Shown: positions 33,416 through 43,284, counted from the first letter of the stretch. The stretch is DNA of 64,000 nt from Brassicibacter mesophilus (GCF_050433385.1 NZ_JBNPXI010000002.1:62001-126000); one strand, 5' to 3'. Notes: generated from the letters alone by a model not told the origin. Numbers and translations are program-made.

Positions 33416-34411
33416 ATGGAGAAAAAAAGAATTTTAACTGGTGACAGAACCACGGGTAAACTTCATTTAGGACATTTTGTAGGCAGCTTACAAAATCGTG
33501 TACGATTACAAGACGAGTATGAAACTTTTATCTTACTTGCTGATGTGCAAGCACTGACAACACATCTTAGTAATCCAGATCTGATTAATGACAGCATATA
33601 TCAAGTGGCAATTGATAATTTGTCTGTTGGACTTGATCCAAATAAAGTAATCTTTGTTCAACAATCACAAATTACAGCAATAGCAGAACTTACTGTTTTT
33701 TATTCAATGCTTGTTTCTGTTAATTCTTTGCGGCACAACCCAACGATCAAAACAGAAGCAAAACAATATGGTTATAATGATTTAAGTTATGGCTTTTTAG
33801 GATATCCTGTCAGCCAAACTGCAGATATTACATTCTGTGATGCTGATTTAGTTCCTGTTGGTAACGACCAGCTTCCACATATTGAACAAGCAAGAAAAAT
33901 CGTAAGACGGTTTAACGAACTTTACGGAAAAGGCGAAACAATAATAAAAGTGCCACAAGCACTTTTAAGTGAAACTCCTCGTCTTGTAGGACTAGATGGA
34001 AATGATAAAATGGGAAAAAGTCTTGGCAATGCAATATATCTCTCTGACGATGAAAACACAGTAGCAACAAAAATTAAGTCTGCTATAACCGATACAAACA
34101 GAATCACAGTATCAGATAAAGGAAATCCTGATATATGTATGGTTAGTTTTTATCAAAAAGTGTTTAATAATAACGAATATAATAACATATGCGATATGTG
34201 TCGTAATGCCCAAATTGGATGTGTCGTATGTAAAAAACTTTTAACTAAACAAATAAATAGTTTACTTGAGCCAATTCGTGAAAAAAGGTGCTATTATGAG
34301 CAAAACAAGAACAAGGTAAAAGACATTATTATTGAGGGAAGTAAAAAGGCAAATGAAATTGGAAATAAAAAAATGGAGCACTTAAAAAGTACTATGAGAA
34401 TATCGTTGTGA
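33416..34411 (+). CDS. trpS: Tryptophanyl-tRNA synthetase
   Basis: A 331-residue class I synthetase. MEKKRILTGDRTTGKLHLGH carries the HIGH-type motif (LHLGH), VGNDQLPHIEQARKIVRRFN the tryptophan/ATP pocket region, and LDGNDKMGKSLGNAI the KMSKS loop as KMGKS. A Rossmann catalytic domain is followed by the all-helical anticodon-binding part. The ATG at 33416 follows GAAAGGA; an earlier in-frame ATG at 33380 lacks a better site. It is controlled by the tryptophan T-box directly upstream. It may be a second TrpRS, as some low-GC Gram-positives carry an inducible, indolmycin-resistant copy, but nothing here proves that. Confidence 0.94.
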   Translation: MEKKRILTGDRTTGKLHLGHFVGSLQNRVRLQDEYETFILLADVQALTTHLSNPDLINDSIYQVAIDNLSVGLDPNKVIFVQQSQITAIAELTVFYSMLVSVNSLRHNPTIKTEAKQYGYNDLSYGFLGYPVSQTADITFCDADLVPVGNDQLPHIEQARKIVRRFNELYGKGETIIKVPQALLSETPRLVGLDGNDKMGKSLGNAIYLSDDENTVATKIKSAITDTNRITVSDKGNPDICMVSFYQKVFNNNEYNNICDMCRNAQIGCVVCKKLLTKQINSLLEPIREKRCYYEQNKNKVKDIIIEGSKKANEIGNKKMEHLKSTMRISL

Positions 34412-34546
34412 TACTATGTATTTAGCTTCAGATAATAAACAGGAGGTTATTTGAATAGGATGTCAATTATTATAAATTATAATGTAATTAATATCAAGTA
34501 ATAGTAATTATATCAATATGGTATTAGTTAACTAAAAGGAGATTCT

Positions 34547-35074
34547 ATGGTGAGTAGAAAAATTATAATGAATTTGGCAATGAGTATTGATGGTTTTATT
34601 GCTGATGAAAATGGTGGTTTTGATTGGATTGTCGGTGATGGAAATAACAAACTTAATACTGAAAAGCAATGGGATTATGATAATTTTTTAGAGAGAATTG
34701 ATACGGTTGTTATGGGGAAAAACTGCTATGACCAAAAATTTCATAAGGAGTTTAAAGAAAAAACTGTATTTGTTGCTACCTCTAAGTCTCTGGATGATCA
34801 TGAAAACATTAACTTTATTAATGATGATATTTGCAAAGTTATTCTTGATGAGAAGAAAAAAGAAGGTAAAGACATTTTCTTATTTGGTGGTGGCATTCTT
34901 ATAGATAGCTTTATCAAAGCAGACGTAATTGATGAATTTATTATAGGTATTATCCCAGCTATCTTAGGAAAAGGTAGACCATTATTTTTGGGAAACAATC
35001 CTACTATAAAATTAAAGCTTAAAGAATACTATATTGATAATGGAGTTACAATTCTGCATTATAAAAAACGTTAA
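34547..35074 (+). CDS. Dihydrofolate reductase family protein (RibD C-terminal type)
   Basis: A 175-residue protein with the DHFR/RibD-C fold: KIIMNLAMSIDGFIADENGG at the N terminus, TVVMGKNCYDQKF, then KDIFLFGGGILIDSFIKADV (the NADPH-binding GGG) and IIPAILGKGRPLFLGN. The length and the FGGG motif match the YyaP/YwjB group of orphan reductases rather than true FolA. The substrate is unknown, perhaps a pteridine or deaminated pyrimidine. The ATG follows AAAGGAGA. It stands alone. Confidence 0.85.
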   Translation: MVSRKIIMNLAMSIDGFIADENGGFDWIVGDGNNKLNTEKQWDYDNFLERIDTVVMGKNCYDQKFHKEFKEKTVFVATSKSLDDHENINFINDDICKVILDEKKKEGKDIFLFGGGILIDSFIKADVIDEFIIGIIPAILGKGRPLFLGNNPTIKLKLKEYYIDNGVTILHYKKR

Positions 35075-35700
35075 ATTCTTGCTAAAAAAATGCTCCTTAA
35101 ATCTTACTGAGCAAATTGATCAGGATTTTTTTGTCCTAAATGGGATGAACATTTCAGTGATAATTCACTATCTATGACTGTTGCATATATAAACGAAATT
35201 GGATTGTCTGAATTAAAAAACGAAATAGAACTATGTGATGAAAAGTAATTACTACACCTATTCTTTATAAGAAAATCAATAAACTAGGTTACTTTAATTA
35301 AGCAGAACTTAATTTTTTACATAAATTTGGGGATTAAGTCGTCAAAGAACAATCTAAACATCAGATTGCTCTTTATAAATGTCAACAACTTTTCTGCAAA
35401 AAAGAAGGAAAAAACAATAAATAACTAGAATATTTTGAGAACAAATAGTTTTTTCCAATCAGCGACTCAGGAGAATTGAAAATAAGAAGCGTTGTGCAAA
35501 ACTCAATTTGATATGGGTCAGTGATTAAAAAGGTAATGTAAAAGAATTCGAATATTATAAAAATATGTAGTAAAGAAACTATGTATTTTGTGATGTGAAA
35601 TAGCTTCAAGTAGGGGCGTAGTTAAGTGCGTGAGGGCATATGCCATTTATGTATACATAAATAGCTGAAATTGATGAAATATATGGAGGAGAGATATGAA
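35075..35700. other. Intergenic stretch with a short unidentified relic
   Basis: A plus-strand fragment at 35123-35248 reads GFFCPKWDEHFSDNSLSMTV and NEIGLSELKNEIELCDEK to a stop, with no start. It looks like the end of a real protein that I do not recognise. The rest, including the minus-strand frame at 35382-35609, lacks coding features. Confidence 0.35.
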
Positions 35701-36153
35701 GTGAGTCGAAAAGAACAGGCTATATTTACAAATATGTGCATGATATATAGTGATGAGTATATTCTAGTAGAAGACAGACGCAATCCTGATTGGCCAGGAG
35801 TTACATTCCCTGGCGGTCATGTTGAAAATGGTGAATCTTTTGTCGAGTCTGTTAAACGTGAGGTTTTTGAGGAAACTGGACTTGTTATTGATAATCCTAT
35901 TTTATGTGGAATAAAACAATTTCAGACAAAGCAAGGTGAACGGTATGTCGTTTTATTTTTTAAAACTGATCAATATAAGGGAACTTTAAAATCTTCAAAA
36001 GAAGGAGATGTATTTTGGATAAAAAAAGAGGAGTTGAAACAATATCAGCTTGCTAATGATTTTTTAGAAATGTTTGTTGTTTTTGAATCTGATAACGTCA
36101 GTGAATTCTATTACTACAAAGAACAAAATAATTGGAAGAAAAAACTTCTATAA
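35701..36153 (+). CDS. NUDIX hydrolase, 8-oxo-dGTP diphosphatase type
   Basis: A 150-residue protein with a complete Nudix box at about residues 35-57: GGHVENGESFVESVKREVFE then ETGL, matching GX5EX7REUXEEXGU. VTFPGGHVE and CGIKQFQTKQGERYVVLFFK are typical of MutT-like members that clean oxidised nucleotides. The GTG at 35701 is 8 nt after GGAGGAGAG and in frame, so I prefer it to the ATG at 35671. It stands alone. Confidence 0.88.
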   Translation: MSRKEQAIFTNMCMIYSDEYILVEDRRNPDWPGVTFPGGHVENGESFVESVKREVFEETGLVIDNPILCGIKQFQTKQGERYVVLFFKTDQYKGTLKSSKEGDVFWIKKEELKQYQLANDFLEMFVVFESDNVSEFYYYKEQNNWKKKLL

Positions 36154-36186
36154 GTAAATAAAATTTATATAATTGGAAGAAGTGAA

Positions 36187-36290
36187 ATGATAATGATATT
36201 TACTATAGGAATAGTTACTATTGGAAAAACTACATTAGCAAAAAACTGTTATCAGAACAGATATTCTCTATTATGATCTGTTAGTAATCA
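36187..36290 (+). pseudogene. P-loop kinase remnant
   Basis: MIMIFTIGIVTIGKTTLAKN, starting just after GAAGAAGTGAA, has a degenerate Walker A (G-x4-GKT). The frame then stops, and only short coding-like scraps follow to about 36320. It was probably a small AAA/kinase-type protein. Confidence 0.35.
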
Positions 36291-36438
36291 AACTAAGGCA
36301 CAGCATTATTGTATTGTGACTTAACAATATAACTATGTAAAATAAAGGTTATTTTGACATATTATATACGGATATATAGGATGAAACATTCATCTAGATT
36401 ATTGATAGATCATTAATACGTAGATAGGGGAGATAAGA

Positions 36439-37308
36439 ATGAATGACAGAAATTTTGAATATAAAATTATTGGTAACGGGAATTCAACACTTATTATTGA
36501 GACAGGCATAGGTAATTCATTTTATGATTGGTATCCAATCATTGAAGATATAAAGGATTATTTTACAGTTATTGTTTATCATAGACTAGGATATGGTAAG
36601 AGCGATCCTCCAAGACACTCTAGAACTACGAGAAATATTGCCACTGAATTAAATATGCTACTCAGAAAAATTGGAATTAAAGGAAAGTATATTTTAATGG
36701 GGCACTCATTCGGTGGCTTGTGTGTGCAGCAATATGTGAAAATGTATCCCAATGAAATTGAAGCTGTAGTTTTATTAGATTCTACTTCATATAATTTAGA
36801 GCAATTAGACAATCTTGATACTTCAGTAATAAACTCCAAATGTTCAATAGATAAGATGATTGACTTATGTAAAGGCCTATTGCTGAAGTCAAAAAAAGAG
36901 CTTATAAATGGAAATACAGATATAATTTCAAAATATGAGAAGCATATGACAAATGAAGAATTGCAGGATGTTGTCGAATTTTTTGGCAATCCAGAATTTT
37001 ATAAGACAGTATCTGATGAATTTGCTAATTGGGTACATGATGGAGAAGATATTAAGAGTATGCCTGCATTTCCTAATATTCCACTAAGAGTAATTGCTCG
37101 TGATAAGATGTTTGCTGTTAAAAACTGGGTAAAAAATGGGATGCCTGAAGAAGAAGCAATTAAGCACGAAAATAAGTGGCGTGAGTTGCAAGAAGAACTA
37201 TCATTATTATCAAGTAATAGTAGATTTACGATCGCCTCATATAGTGATCATCTTATATATATAGATAGACCAGATGTAGTAATTGATTGCTTAAAATCAT
37301 TGATTTAA
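36439..37308 (+). CDS. Alpha/beta hydrolase
   Basis: A 289-residue protein with the alpha/beta-hydrolase fold: STLIIETGIGNSFYDWYPII (oxyanion region), YHRLGYGKSDPPRHSRTT, the nucleophile elbow MGHSFGG with Ser90, VVLLDSTSYN, and a C-terminal SYSDHLIYIDRPDVV supplying the catalytic His. A cap domain lies at about 125-215. No signal peptide is present. Such enzymes split esters, lactones or C-C bonds; the substrate is unknown. The ATG follows AGGGGAGA. It stands alone. Confidence 0.88.
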   Translation: MNDRNFEYKIIGNGNSTLIIETGIGNSFYDWYPIIEDIKDYFTVIVYHRLGYGKSDPPRHSRTTRNIATELNMLLRKIGIKGKYILMGHSFGGLCVQQYVKMYPNEIEAVVLLDSTSYNLEQLDNLDTSVINSKCSIDKMIDLCKGLLLKSKKELINGNTDIISKYEKHMTNEELQDVVEFFGNPEFYKTVSDEFANWVHDGEDIKSMPAFPNIPLRVIARDKMFAVKNWVKNGMPEEEAIKHENKWRELQEELSLLSSNSRFTIASYSDHLIYIDRPDVVIDCLKSLI

Positions 37309-37483
37309 CGAGGCTGTTTAGCCTGTGGGTTATCTAACTCTACATGGTCGCTCATGTTGATAAAGATTAAACTTTGGGCTGACCACCACACATTCCAAAA
37401 ACTAAGTCAAGTTTAATTAAGTTTTTAAATATCTTTCATGAAAAATGTTTGTATAAAAAAGTAAGTAAAGCGAGGTTAAAGAA

Positions 37484-38047
37484 ATGAGGTACCCATTTGA
37501 TTGTATAAGTGAATTAATTTTTGTTAAAACAGAAATACAAGTTGCAGATATAATTTTAGTGCCAGGAGGAAGCCATCCGCAATTAATGGAAAAGGCAGTA
37601 GAATTATATAAGCAAGGGCTGGCACCATATATATTACCAAGTGGTTCATATAATCCTAAATTACCGGAATATAATTCAGAATGGGAATTTTTAAAATCAA
37701 TAGGAGTAAAATTAGGTATTCCAGAAGAAAAAATACTAAAAGAAGATCAGGCAAAACATACTTTTGAAAATGCTAGATTTTCATGGAAACTAATAAAAGA
37801 AAATAAACTGCCTGTAAAAAAAGCTATCTTGGTTTGCAAAGCATATCATTCAAGACGTGCACTATTAACATATCAATCAGTATTTCCAAATGATATAGAA
37901 TTTTGTGTTGCGTATGTACCTGACAAAAGAGAAATCAGAAAAGATAATTGGTTTCTAGACGAAGAGAAGACAAAGATTGTTATGAGTGAAGTTGTAAAAA
38001 TTGGTAAGTACTTTGAACCTTTTATTAAAAAGTTTGAAAAAGAATAG
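37484..38047 (+). CDS. YdcF family protein (DUF218)
   Basis: A 187-residue cytoplasmic member of YdcF/DUF218. ADIILVPGGSHPQLMEKAVE is the first strand and helix, KILKEDQAKHTFENARFSWK the conserved acidic/Asn helix, and ILVCKAYHSRRALLTYQSVF the last motif. Related proteins include SanA and ElyC; E. coli YdcF binds S-adenosylmethionine. This one lacks membrane segments. The ATG has a weak upstream site (GCGAGGTTAAAG). The function is unknown. Confidence 0.85.
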   Translation: MRYPFDCISELIFVKTEIQVADIILVPGGSHPQLMEKAVELYKQGLAPYILPSGSYNPKLPEYNSEWEFLKSIGVKLGIPEEKILKEDQAKHTFENARFSWKLIKENKLPVKKAILVCKAYHSRRALLTYQSVFPNDIEFCVAYVPDKREIRKDNWFLDEEKTKIVMSEVVKIGKYFEPFIKKFEKE

Positions 38048-38148
38048 AGCTCATATATAGAGAGATAAGTTTATTTTAAGAATAAGGTAAAGCATAATTT
38101 TACTACATATGCTTTGTCAAATAAATATTTATTAGTTGAGGTGTTCAA

Positions 38149-39225
38149 TTGACAATAGAGAAGTATATTAAACAAATGAGAACAAGTATTTCAGATAATA
38201 AATCTTATTATGAGTATAAGAAAATAATATTCAAATATATTGAATTTCTTAAAAACATTTTAGTAGAAAATCCTCAGAATATTAAAGCAGTATGCCAGTT
38301 AGCTATTATGTACATGGAAGCAAGAGAGCCTGTTGAAAAATCTGTTGAATTAATGGAAGATACATTTAATAAATTTAGTGATGAAATAAACCACGATGAA
38401 TTAGCTGAACTTCTGAATAATTTAGCATTTTTTTATGCTAAAGAAATGTATAATATTGACAAATCAAAACAATTACTTGTAAAAGCTATAGAAATTAACA
38501 CAAAAATTCCAAATACATACAATGCTTTAGGAATGATATTTTTAAATGAAAATAATATTATAGATGCACTCAAAATGTTTAGTAATGCAACCTATTTGAG
38601 CAAGGATATTAAGTATCAGAACAATTATGCTGTAGCTCTTTATTATGCAGGACAAATAGATAAAGCAATAGAAATTTTTAAGAACATCAGTAAAAAATGG
38701 CAAAATAATGAAGTCGCAGCAAAAGCATATTATTCTTATGGTATGAGTAAAAGTTTTCTTGGTGATATTTCTACTGCAATTGAAGTAGCCAACAGTCTTC
38801 ATTCAAGATTAGATCATAAAGTATATGTTGATGCGTATAAAATTGCTGATTTATATTATATGTGTAATGAATATAAGAAATGCATTGAGTTGTATGATTA
38901 TGAAAAGCTTTATCCATCTGCTGATTGGCTAAGTATCTATTTTTATTCTTTTCAAGCTCTAAATTTAAAAGAAAGACTAGCCAGAGTCTTCAATGATATT
39001 ATTATTCAAAAGGAAAGCGATCTAAAAGAAGCATATATTGATAATGATGAGAGTTGGACTGTTGAAGAAAGAAAATCATATATTGAAGACTTGAATAAAG
39101 AAATAAAGGATTTTGCTGATTTATATAATTCAATATTGGTCAAGAGATGCAAGCCATGTATAGATTTTAAACCTGAGCTCATATACGGATGTTATTTAGT
39201 TGATTGCCCTAGACATAGCAATTGA
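38149..39225 (+). CDS. Tetratricopeptide-repeat protein
   Basis: A 358-residue, largely helical protein with about five to six TPR units between residues 50 and 260. AVCQLAIMYMEAREPVEKSV, YNALGMIFLNENNIIDALKM, YAVALYYAGQIDKAIEIFKN and YYSYGMSKSFLGDISTAIEV show the W/L-G-Y-A-P pattern. A charged helical tail precedes a Cys-rich end (KRCKPCIDFKPELIYGCYLV) with four to five cysteines, possibly a metal site. TPR proteins are scaffolds; partner and role are unknown. The TTG start follows GAGGTG. Confidence 0.75.
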   Translation: MTIEKYIKQMRTSISDNKSYYEYKKIIFKYIEFLKNILVENPQNIKAVCQLAIMYMEAREPVEKSVELMEDTFNKFSDEINHDELAELLNNLAFFYAKEMYNIDKSKQLLVKAIEINTKIPNTYNALGMIFLNENNIIDALKMFSNATYLSKDIKYQNNYAVALYYAGQIDKAIEIFKNISKKWQNNEVAAKAYYSYGMSKSFLGDISTAIEVANSLHSRLDHKVYVDAYKIADLYYMCNEYKKCIELYDYEKLYPSADWLSIYFYSFQALNLKERLARVFNDIIIQKESDLKEAYIDNDESWTVEERKSYIEDLNKEIKDFADLYNSILVKRCKPCIDFKPELIYGCYLVDCPRHSN

Positions 39226-39485
39226 AAAGTAATACTCTTATTACAGTAAAATATTTTATTCAGTAAAGCTTAAAGGAGGATAACTTAGAGAGTAGTGGCA
39301 ATAAATTTAAGATATCATTAGCAATTTTATGAGGTTATTCATCAATGCTATAAAGTATCAAACGTTAATGCCCTAATCACACAAATCTAGCAAAGAGGCC
39401 CCATATAAGTAAAACGATGGATGTCAAAGTCTGTTTGGAATACAAACTGTAAGAGATAAATTACTATACTAAAGGAGGGTGGAAA
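39226..39485. other. Gene-free stretch leading to the HIT remnant
   Basis: Several stops in all frames and no coding-like segment longer than a few codons. AAAGGAGGGTGGAAATATG at 39471-39489 looks like a ribosome binding site and ATG, but lies in a different frame from the HIT remnant. Confidence 0.4.
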
Positions 39486-39674
39486 TATGCAGTAAAAATC
39501 GATTATGAAATACACGGAAATTCTGTGCCACATTTGCATGTTCATTTATTTCCAAGATATCTTGATGATGATTTCCCGAGTATTTCTATAGACTACCACA
39601 AGACAGAGCCATCACCATATGAAGATGAAGGTGAATTTCAGTGGTTTGTTGAACGGATGAGAAACGAATTATAA
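39486..39674 (+). pseudogene. HIT family hydrolase, C-terminal fragment
   Basis: The frame reads YAVKIDYEIHGNSVPHLHVH and LFPRYLDDDFPSISIDYHKT to a stop after FQWFVERMRNEL. PHLHVHLFPR is the histidine triad of HIT nucleotide hydrolases, with the catalytic middle His. The N-terminal half (about 80 residues) is missing. A ribosome-binding-site/ATG pair overlaps, but in a different frame. Confidence 0.7.
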
Positions 39675-39859
39675 ATATGAAAAACATTTCCTTAATTTAT
39701 ATTAAATCCACAAGTAACACGTAGACTTCTGTAAAATAGCTAGTACTTTGAGTGAAATAATGCATATTGAGATGGATTAATTCATCTATTCCTAAAGAAG
39801 TTGCGCAAAAATTTGAAAATGGTACAAATCTAAATCAATATTAGGAGAGTAAGAATTAA

Positions 39860-40669
39860 GTGATAATAAATGAAGTTTTAGAAAATATAAGGCTATTACA
39901 ATGGGAGTTACAACAAATAGATTCATCAATTCAGAATGAAATTATTAGCGTAATTATTGATGGAAGTATTATACGAGGGGATTTCATTGAAGACTCCAGC
40001 GATATTGACATGACAATTACAACGTTAAATAAAAACGTTGATTTTCAAATTAAGATATATGTAGAGAATGCTATAAGAAAAATTGAAAGTAGATTACCTA
40101 AAAGAGAGTATCCAAGAAAGCCGCTAATTTATGATGTTCAATGGCAAGATATTAATACTGTAAAAGAATGAGGACAAAGACTATTAAGTGAATGGAGTCA
40201 AAATAATATTCCATCAGGATATCCCAAGCTATGGCTATATGCTTTTGACAGTACAAAATATCATACTGTAATATATGGAGACGATGTCACATGTTTATAT
40301 ACTAAAATTGCTCCCCAATGTTTTGTTCCTATCCGTATAGAGAGAATATTAAAATCTGTTATAGATATAGGTGATAGGATTACTGACTATGAAGTGAACA
40401 ACGGAGCGATAACTCAAATAAAAAATGCTTGGGAGGCAGTTCGTTGTATATGTATTGAAAAGGGACTATTTAGTATAAGAAAAAATGATATATTTACGTT
40501 TTGTAAGAGTTATTTTGCAAATACAGATGACTTAGATGTAATTGAGGATTTATTTTATTTTTATATAAATAAGCAAAACACTAAACTTCTAGAGGGGAAT
40601 TTTAGAAAGAAGCTATATGATTTTACTCTCAGTTTCATTCATAAACATCATATGGACGAACAATATTAG
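39860..40669 (+). pseudogene. Aminoglycoside nucleotidyltransferase-like gene with one in-frame TGA
   Basis: One frame runs 270 codons from a GTG at 39860 (AGGAGAG upstream) to 40669, broken only by TGA at 40169-40171. The first part has VIIDGSIIRGDFIEDSSDID and MTI, the nucleotidyltransferase core GS-x10-D-x-D. Beyond the stop it continues WSQNNIPSGYPKLWLYAFDS, YGDDVTCLYTKIAPQCFVPI and a helical C-terminal domain (QIKNAWEAVRCICIEKGLFS), the layout of ANT-type or related small-molecule transferases. TGA here is one transition from TGG (Trp). Without readthrough it gives a 103-residue stub. Confidence 0.7.
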
Positions 40670-40822
40670 GATATATACTTGGGAAGATTTATTTGAAAAC
40701 AAAACATTAACTCCACACATCATTACAAAAGATAAAACAGTTTATAGCAAGTAGAAGTATTTCACAAATTTGTAGAACATTGTAAACGATATTTAATAGT
40801 ATTTTGAAGAGGTGATTATATT

Positions 40823-41410
40823 ATGGCAAAAGAATTATCTAAAATGACTAATGAAGAACTTTGGGAACTGTTTCCTATTGTGTTGAGTGAGCACAAAGCT
40901 ATATGGAAAGAAAACTACCTAAAAGAAAAGGTAATTTTGGAGGGTGTTATTGGGCAAGAGAATATTGTTAGAATTAATCATTATGGAAGTACTTCAGTTC
41001 CAAATTTAATTGCAAAACCTACTATTGATATTCTTATTGAGATAAGAGAGGATACTGATATTTCAATGTTAATAACAAATATGGAGTCAAATGAATACAT
41101 ATATAGCAAACAACCTAGTAATCCAGCACCACACATGATGTTTATGAAAGGCTATACTCCTGAAGGATTTAAAGGACAAGTCTTGCATATCCATGTTAGA
41201 TACAGCGGAGATTGGAGAGAACTATACTTCAGAGATTATCTACTAGCACATAAAGATATAGCCAATGAATATGGAAAATTAAAACTAGAATTGAAGAAGA
41301 AGTATGAACACGATAGAGATGGATATACTTATGCAAAAACTGATTTTATCAAGAAGTACACTGAGTTAGCCCTTGAAGAATTTAAGAATAAATATAAACC
41401 AAAATTATAA
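40823..41410 (+). CDS. GrpB family protein (UPF0157)
   Basis: A 195-residue protein of the GrpB/UPF0157 family, a nucleotidyltransferase-like fold of unknown activity. IVRINHYGSTSVPNLIAKPT and IDILIEIRED hold the GST-x-V...KPxIDI signature (about 54-77). GQVLHIHVRYSGDWRELYFR and DYLLAHKDIANEYGKLK form the C-terminal part. The ATG follows GAGGTGAT. A second GrpB gene at 49302 shares the motifs but is clearly diverged, so they are not a recent duplication. Confidence 0.88.
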   Translation: MAKELSKMTNEELWELFPIVLSEHKAIWKENYLKEKVILEGVIGQENIVRINHYGSTSVPNLIAKPTIDILIEIREDTDISMLITNMESNEYIYSKQPSNPAPHMMFMKGYTPEGFKGQVLHIHVRYSGDWRELYFRDYLLAHKDIANEYGKLKLELKKKYEHDRDGYTYAKTDFIKKYTELALEEFKNKYKPKL

Positions 41411-41802
41411 ATAATATCTATAGAAACTATTTTGATGTAATAATTATGTCAATTTGATACATCTTTTTTGTAAGTTGTGATTACAAAGGAGGTGTATTTT
41501 TATTTTGTAAAATGAATCGAAGATGAGCAATAACAAAATTGTAAACCTAACAACTTTAATAATAGTAGTAAAACTTATTTAAAAGAAGCATCAGAGCTTT
41601 AGCAGGAAAATCCCCAAACTAGTACTTGAAGTTATTACATGAGAAGTTGTAAAACAAGCTAATAATGTTACGAGAATGTCAAGATTTACTAGAGTTAAAT
41701 AGTTTCAACTGAAATACTTGTAATAAGGCAAAATACATTATACACTAATACATAAGAGAGATAATATTTTATATATTACAAAGAGTAAGAGTAGGTGAGA
41801 CC
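41411..41802. other. Gene-free stretch with decayed coding-like scraps
   Basis: AAAGGAGGTG at 41488 is a good ribosome binding site without an ORF behind it. Around 41640-41700 the plus strand reads NKLIMLRECQDLLELN before a stop. No family can be named. Confidence 0.35.
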
Positions 41803-42177
41803 ATGTTTTTTATAGGAATGTTTGGAATAGAGCAGAAGGAAAAGAAAATTAAAGAAGCAGATAGTTTTCTTTGTAAAGAATGTAGCTCAGAAGGAACTGG
41901 TCAAATTATGAAATCTTATAATTATTTTCATTTCTTTTTTATTCCTTTATTCAAATGGGATGAGAGATATTACGTCACTTGTGATACCTGCAGTGCTATA
42001 TTTGAACTGTCAAGGGAAAAGGGAAAGCGTATAGAAAAGGGAAGCAATGAAGGTATCACTTATTGGGACATAAAAGATGCGTATAAAGTAAATCAAAGTA
42101 AGATATGTTCTATATGCAGGAATAAAGTTGAAAATGAGTTTACTTACTGTCCACACTGTGGGAATAAGTTAAAATAA
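41803..42177 (+). CDS. Zinc-ribbon protein
   Basis: A 124-residue soluble protein with four CxxC pairs: FLCKECSSEG (C24, C27), VTCDTCSA (C60, C63), KICSICRN (C102, C105) and TYCPHCGNKLK (C116, C119). The first two would form one zinc ribbon and the last two a C-terminal one. FHFFFIPLFKWDERYYV between them is typical of the small zinc-ribbon_15-like family. The function is unknown. It ends 19 bp before the YhaM-like start and may share its transcript. Confidence 0.78.
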   Translation: MFFIGMFGIEQKEKKIKEADSFLCKECSSEGTGQIMKSYNYFHFFFIPLFKWDERYYVTCDTCSAIFELSREKGKRIEKGSNEGITYWDIKDAYKVNQSKICSICRNKVENEFTYCPHCGNKLK

Positions 42178-42196
42178 TCAGTTAGGAGAGATTTTG

Positions 42197-43246
42197 ATGG
42201 AGAATAAGAAAATTAGTGAATTTTTAGTTGATGATCGCATTGAAGGATTTTATGTGATTAAGTCTATAGAATACAAAACTGCTTCAAATGGAAACAAATT
42301 TATTGATATAACATTGTCTGATGATACGGGGGAAGTAAATGCAAAGCTATGGGATTGTAAAGATGATGATATGATATTTACTCAGAATAACCTAGTAAAG
42401 ATTAGAGGGGATATTGTTGAGTGGCAGGGCAAGAAGCAAATTCGTATAGCTAAAATGAGGTATGCAAATGAGGAAGATGGCATAAGTATAGAGGACTTAG
42501 TCCAATCAGCTCCATATAAGCCAGAAGCAATGTATAACACAGTATTAGATTACATAGATACAATACAAAATGAAGACATAAAAAAGATAGTTAAGCATAT
42601 CTTATATGAAAATAAGGAAAAAATAATTTATTATCCTGCAGCAAAGCAAAATCATCACGCAATACGCTCTGGACTATTATATCATATACTTAGAATGCTT
42701 ATGACAGCAGAAAGACTTGTTGAAGTTTATCCTAACGTTAACAGAGATTTGGTTTTTGCAGGGGTAATATTACATGATATAGCAAAGCTAGACGAGATGG
42801 ATGCAAATGAATTAGGTATAGTTTCAGAATATACAGTTGAAGGACAGCTACTAGGACACATTATCCAAGGGATTAAATCTATTGATAGAACAGCAAAACT
42901 GCTAGAAATAGATAATGAAGTATCTATGCTATTGCAGCATATGATTTTATCTCATCATTATAAAGCAGAGTTTGGAAGTCCTAAAAAACCAATGATACCA
43001 GAGGCAGAGCTGCTACACTACATAGATATAATAGATGCTAGAATGTATGACATGGAGAAAGCATTGTTTAGTGTTAATAGTAATGAATTTACTGATAAAA
43101 TATGGTCTCTAGACAATAGAAAACTATATAAAACATCATTGGAGTATCAAACTATAGATGCAAATAAAGACGATATCTTTAATGAACCCAAAAAGATATG
43201 CGTACTTGATAAATACGAGATATTTAAGGATAAGTCGTTAATATAA
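42197..43246 (+). CDS. yhaM: 3'-5' exoribonuclease, YhaM family
   Basis: A 349-residue protein with an OB-fold nucleic-acid-binding domain (about 14-95: YKTASNGNKFIDITLSDDTG, VNAKLWDC) and an HD metal-dependent domain (about 155-290: KQNHHAIRSGLLYHILRM, VLFAGVILHD-type segment read as VFAGVILHDIAKLDEM). This order defines the YhaM/CBF1 exonucleases that trim RNA and DNA from the 3' end in Firmicutes. The conserved C-terminal KPMIPEAELLHYIDIIDARM is present. The ATG at 42197 is 6 nt after TAGGAGAG. A clean hairpin lies downstream. Confidence 0.9.
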   Translation: MENKKISEFLVDDRIEGFYVIKSIEYKTASNGNKFIDITLSDDTGEVNAKLWDCKDDDMIFTQNNLVKIRGDIVEWQGKKQIRIAKMRYANEEDGISIEDLVQSAPYKPEAMYNTVLDYIDTIQNEDIKKIVKHILYENKEKIIYYPAAKQNHHAIRSGLLYHILRMLMTAERLVEVYPNVNRDLVFAGVILHDIAKLDEMDANELGIVSEYTVEGQLLGHIIQGIKSIDRTAKLLEIDNEVSMLLQHMILSHHYKAEFGSPKKPMIPEAELLHYIDIIDARMYDMEKALFSVNSNEFTDKIWSLDNRKLYKTSLEYQTIDANKDDIFNEPKKICVLDKYEIFKDKSLI

Positions 43247-43284
43247 TTTAATTGTTGATAATTTCTTATGTTTTAAATGTACCC

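Noticed and set aside
40169..40171. TGA as a recoded sense codon (Trp or selenocysteine)
   Set aside because: Only one such case, no selenocysteine-insertion hairpin was evident, and intact genes here end normally at TGA.
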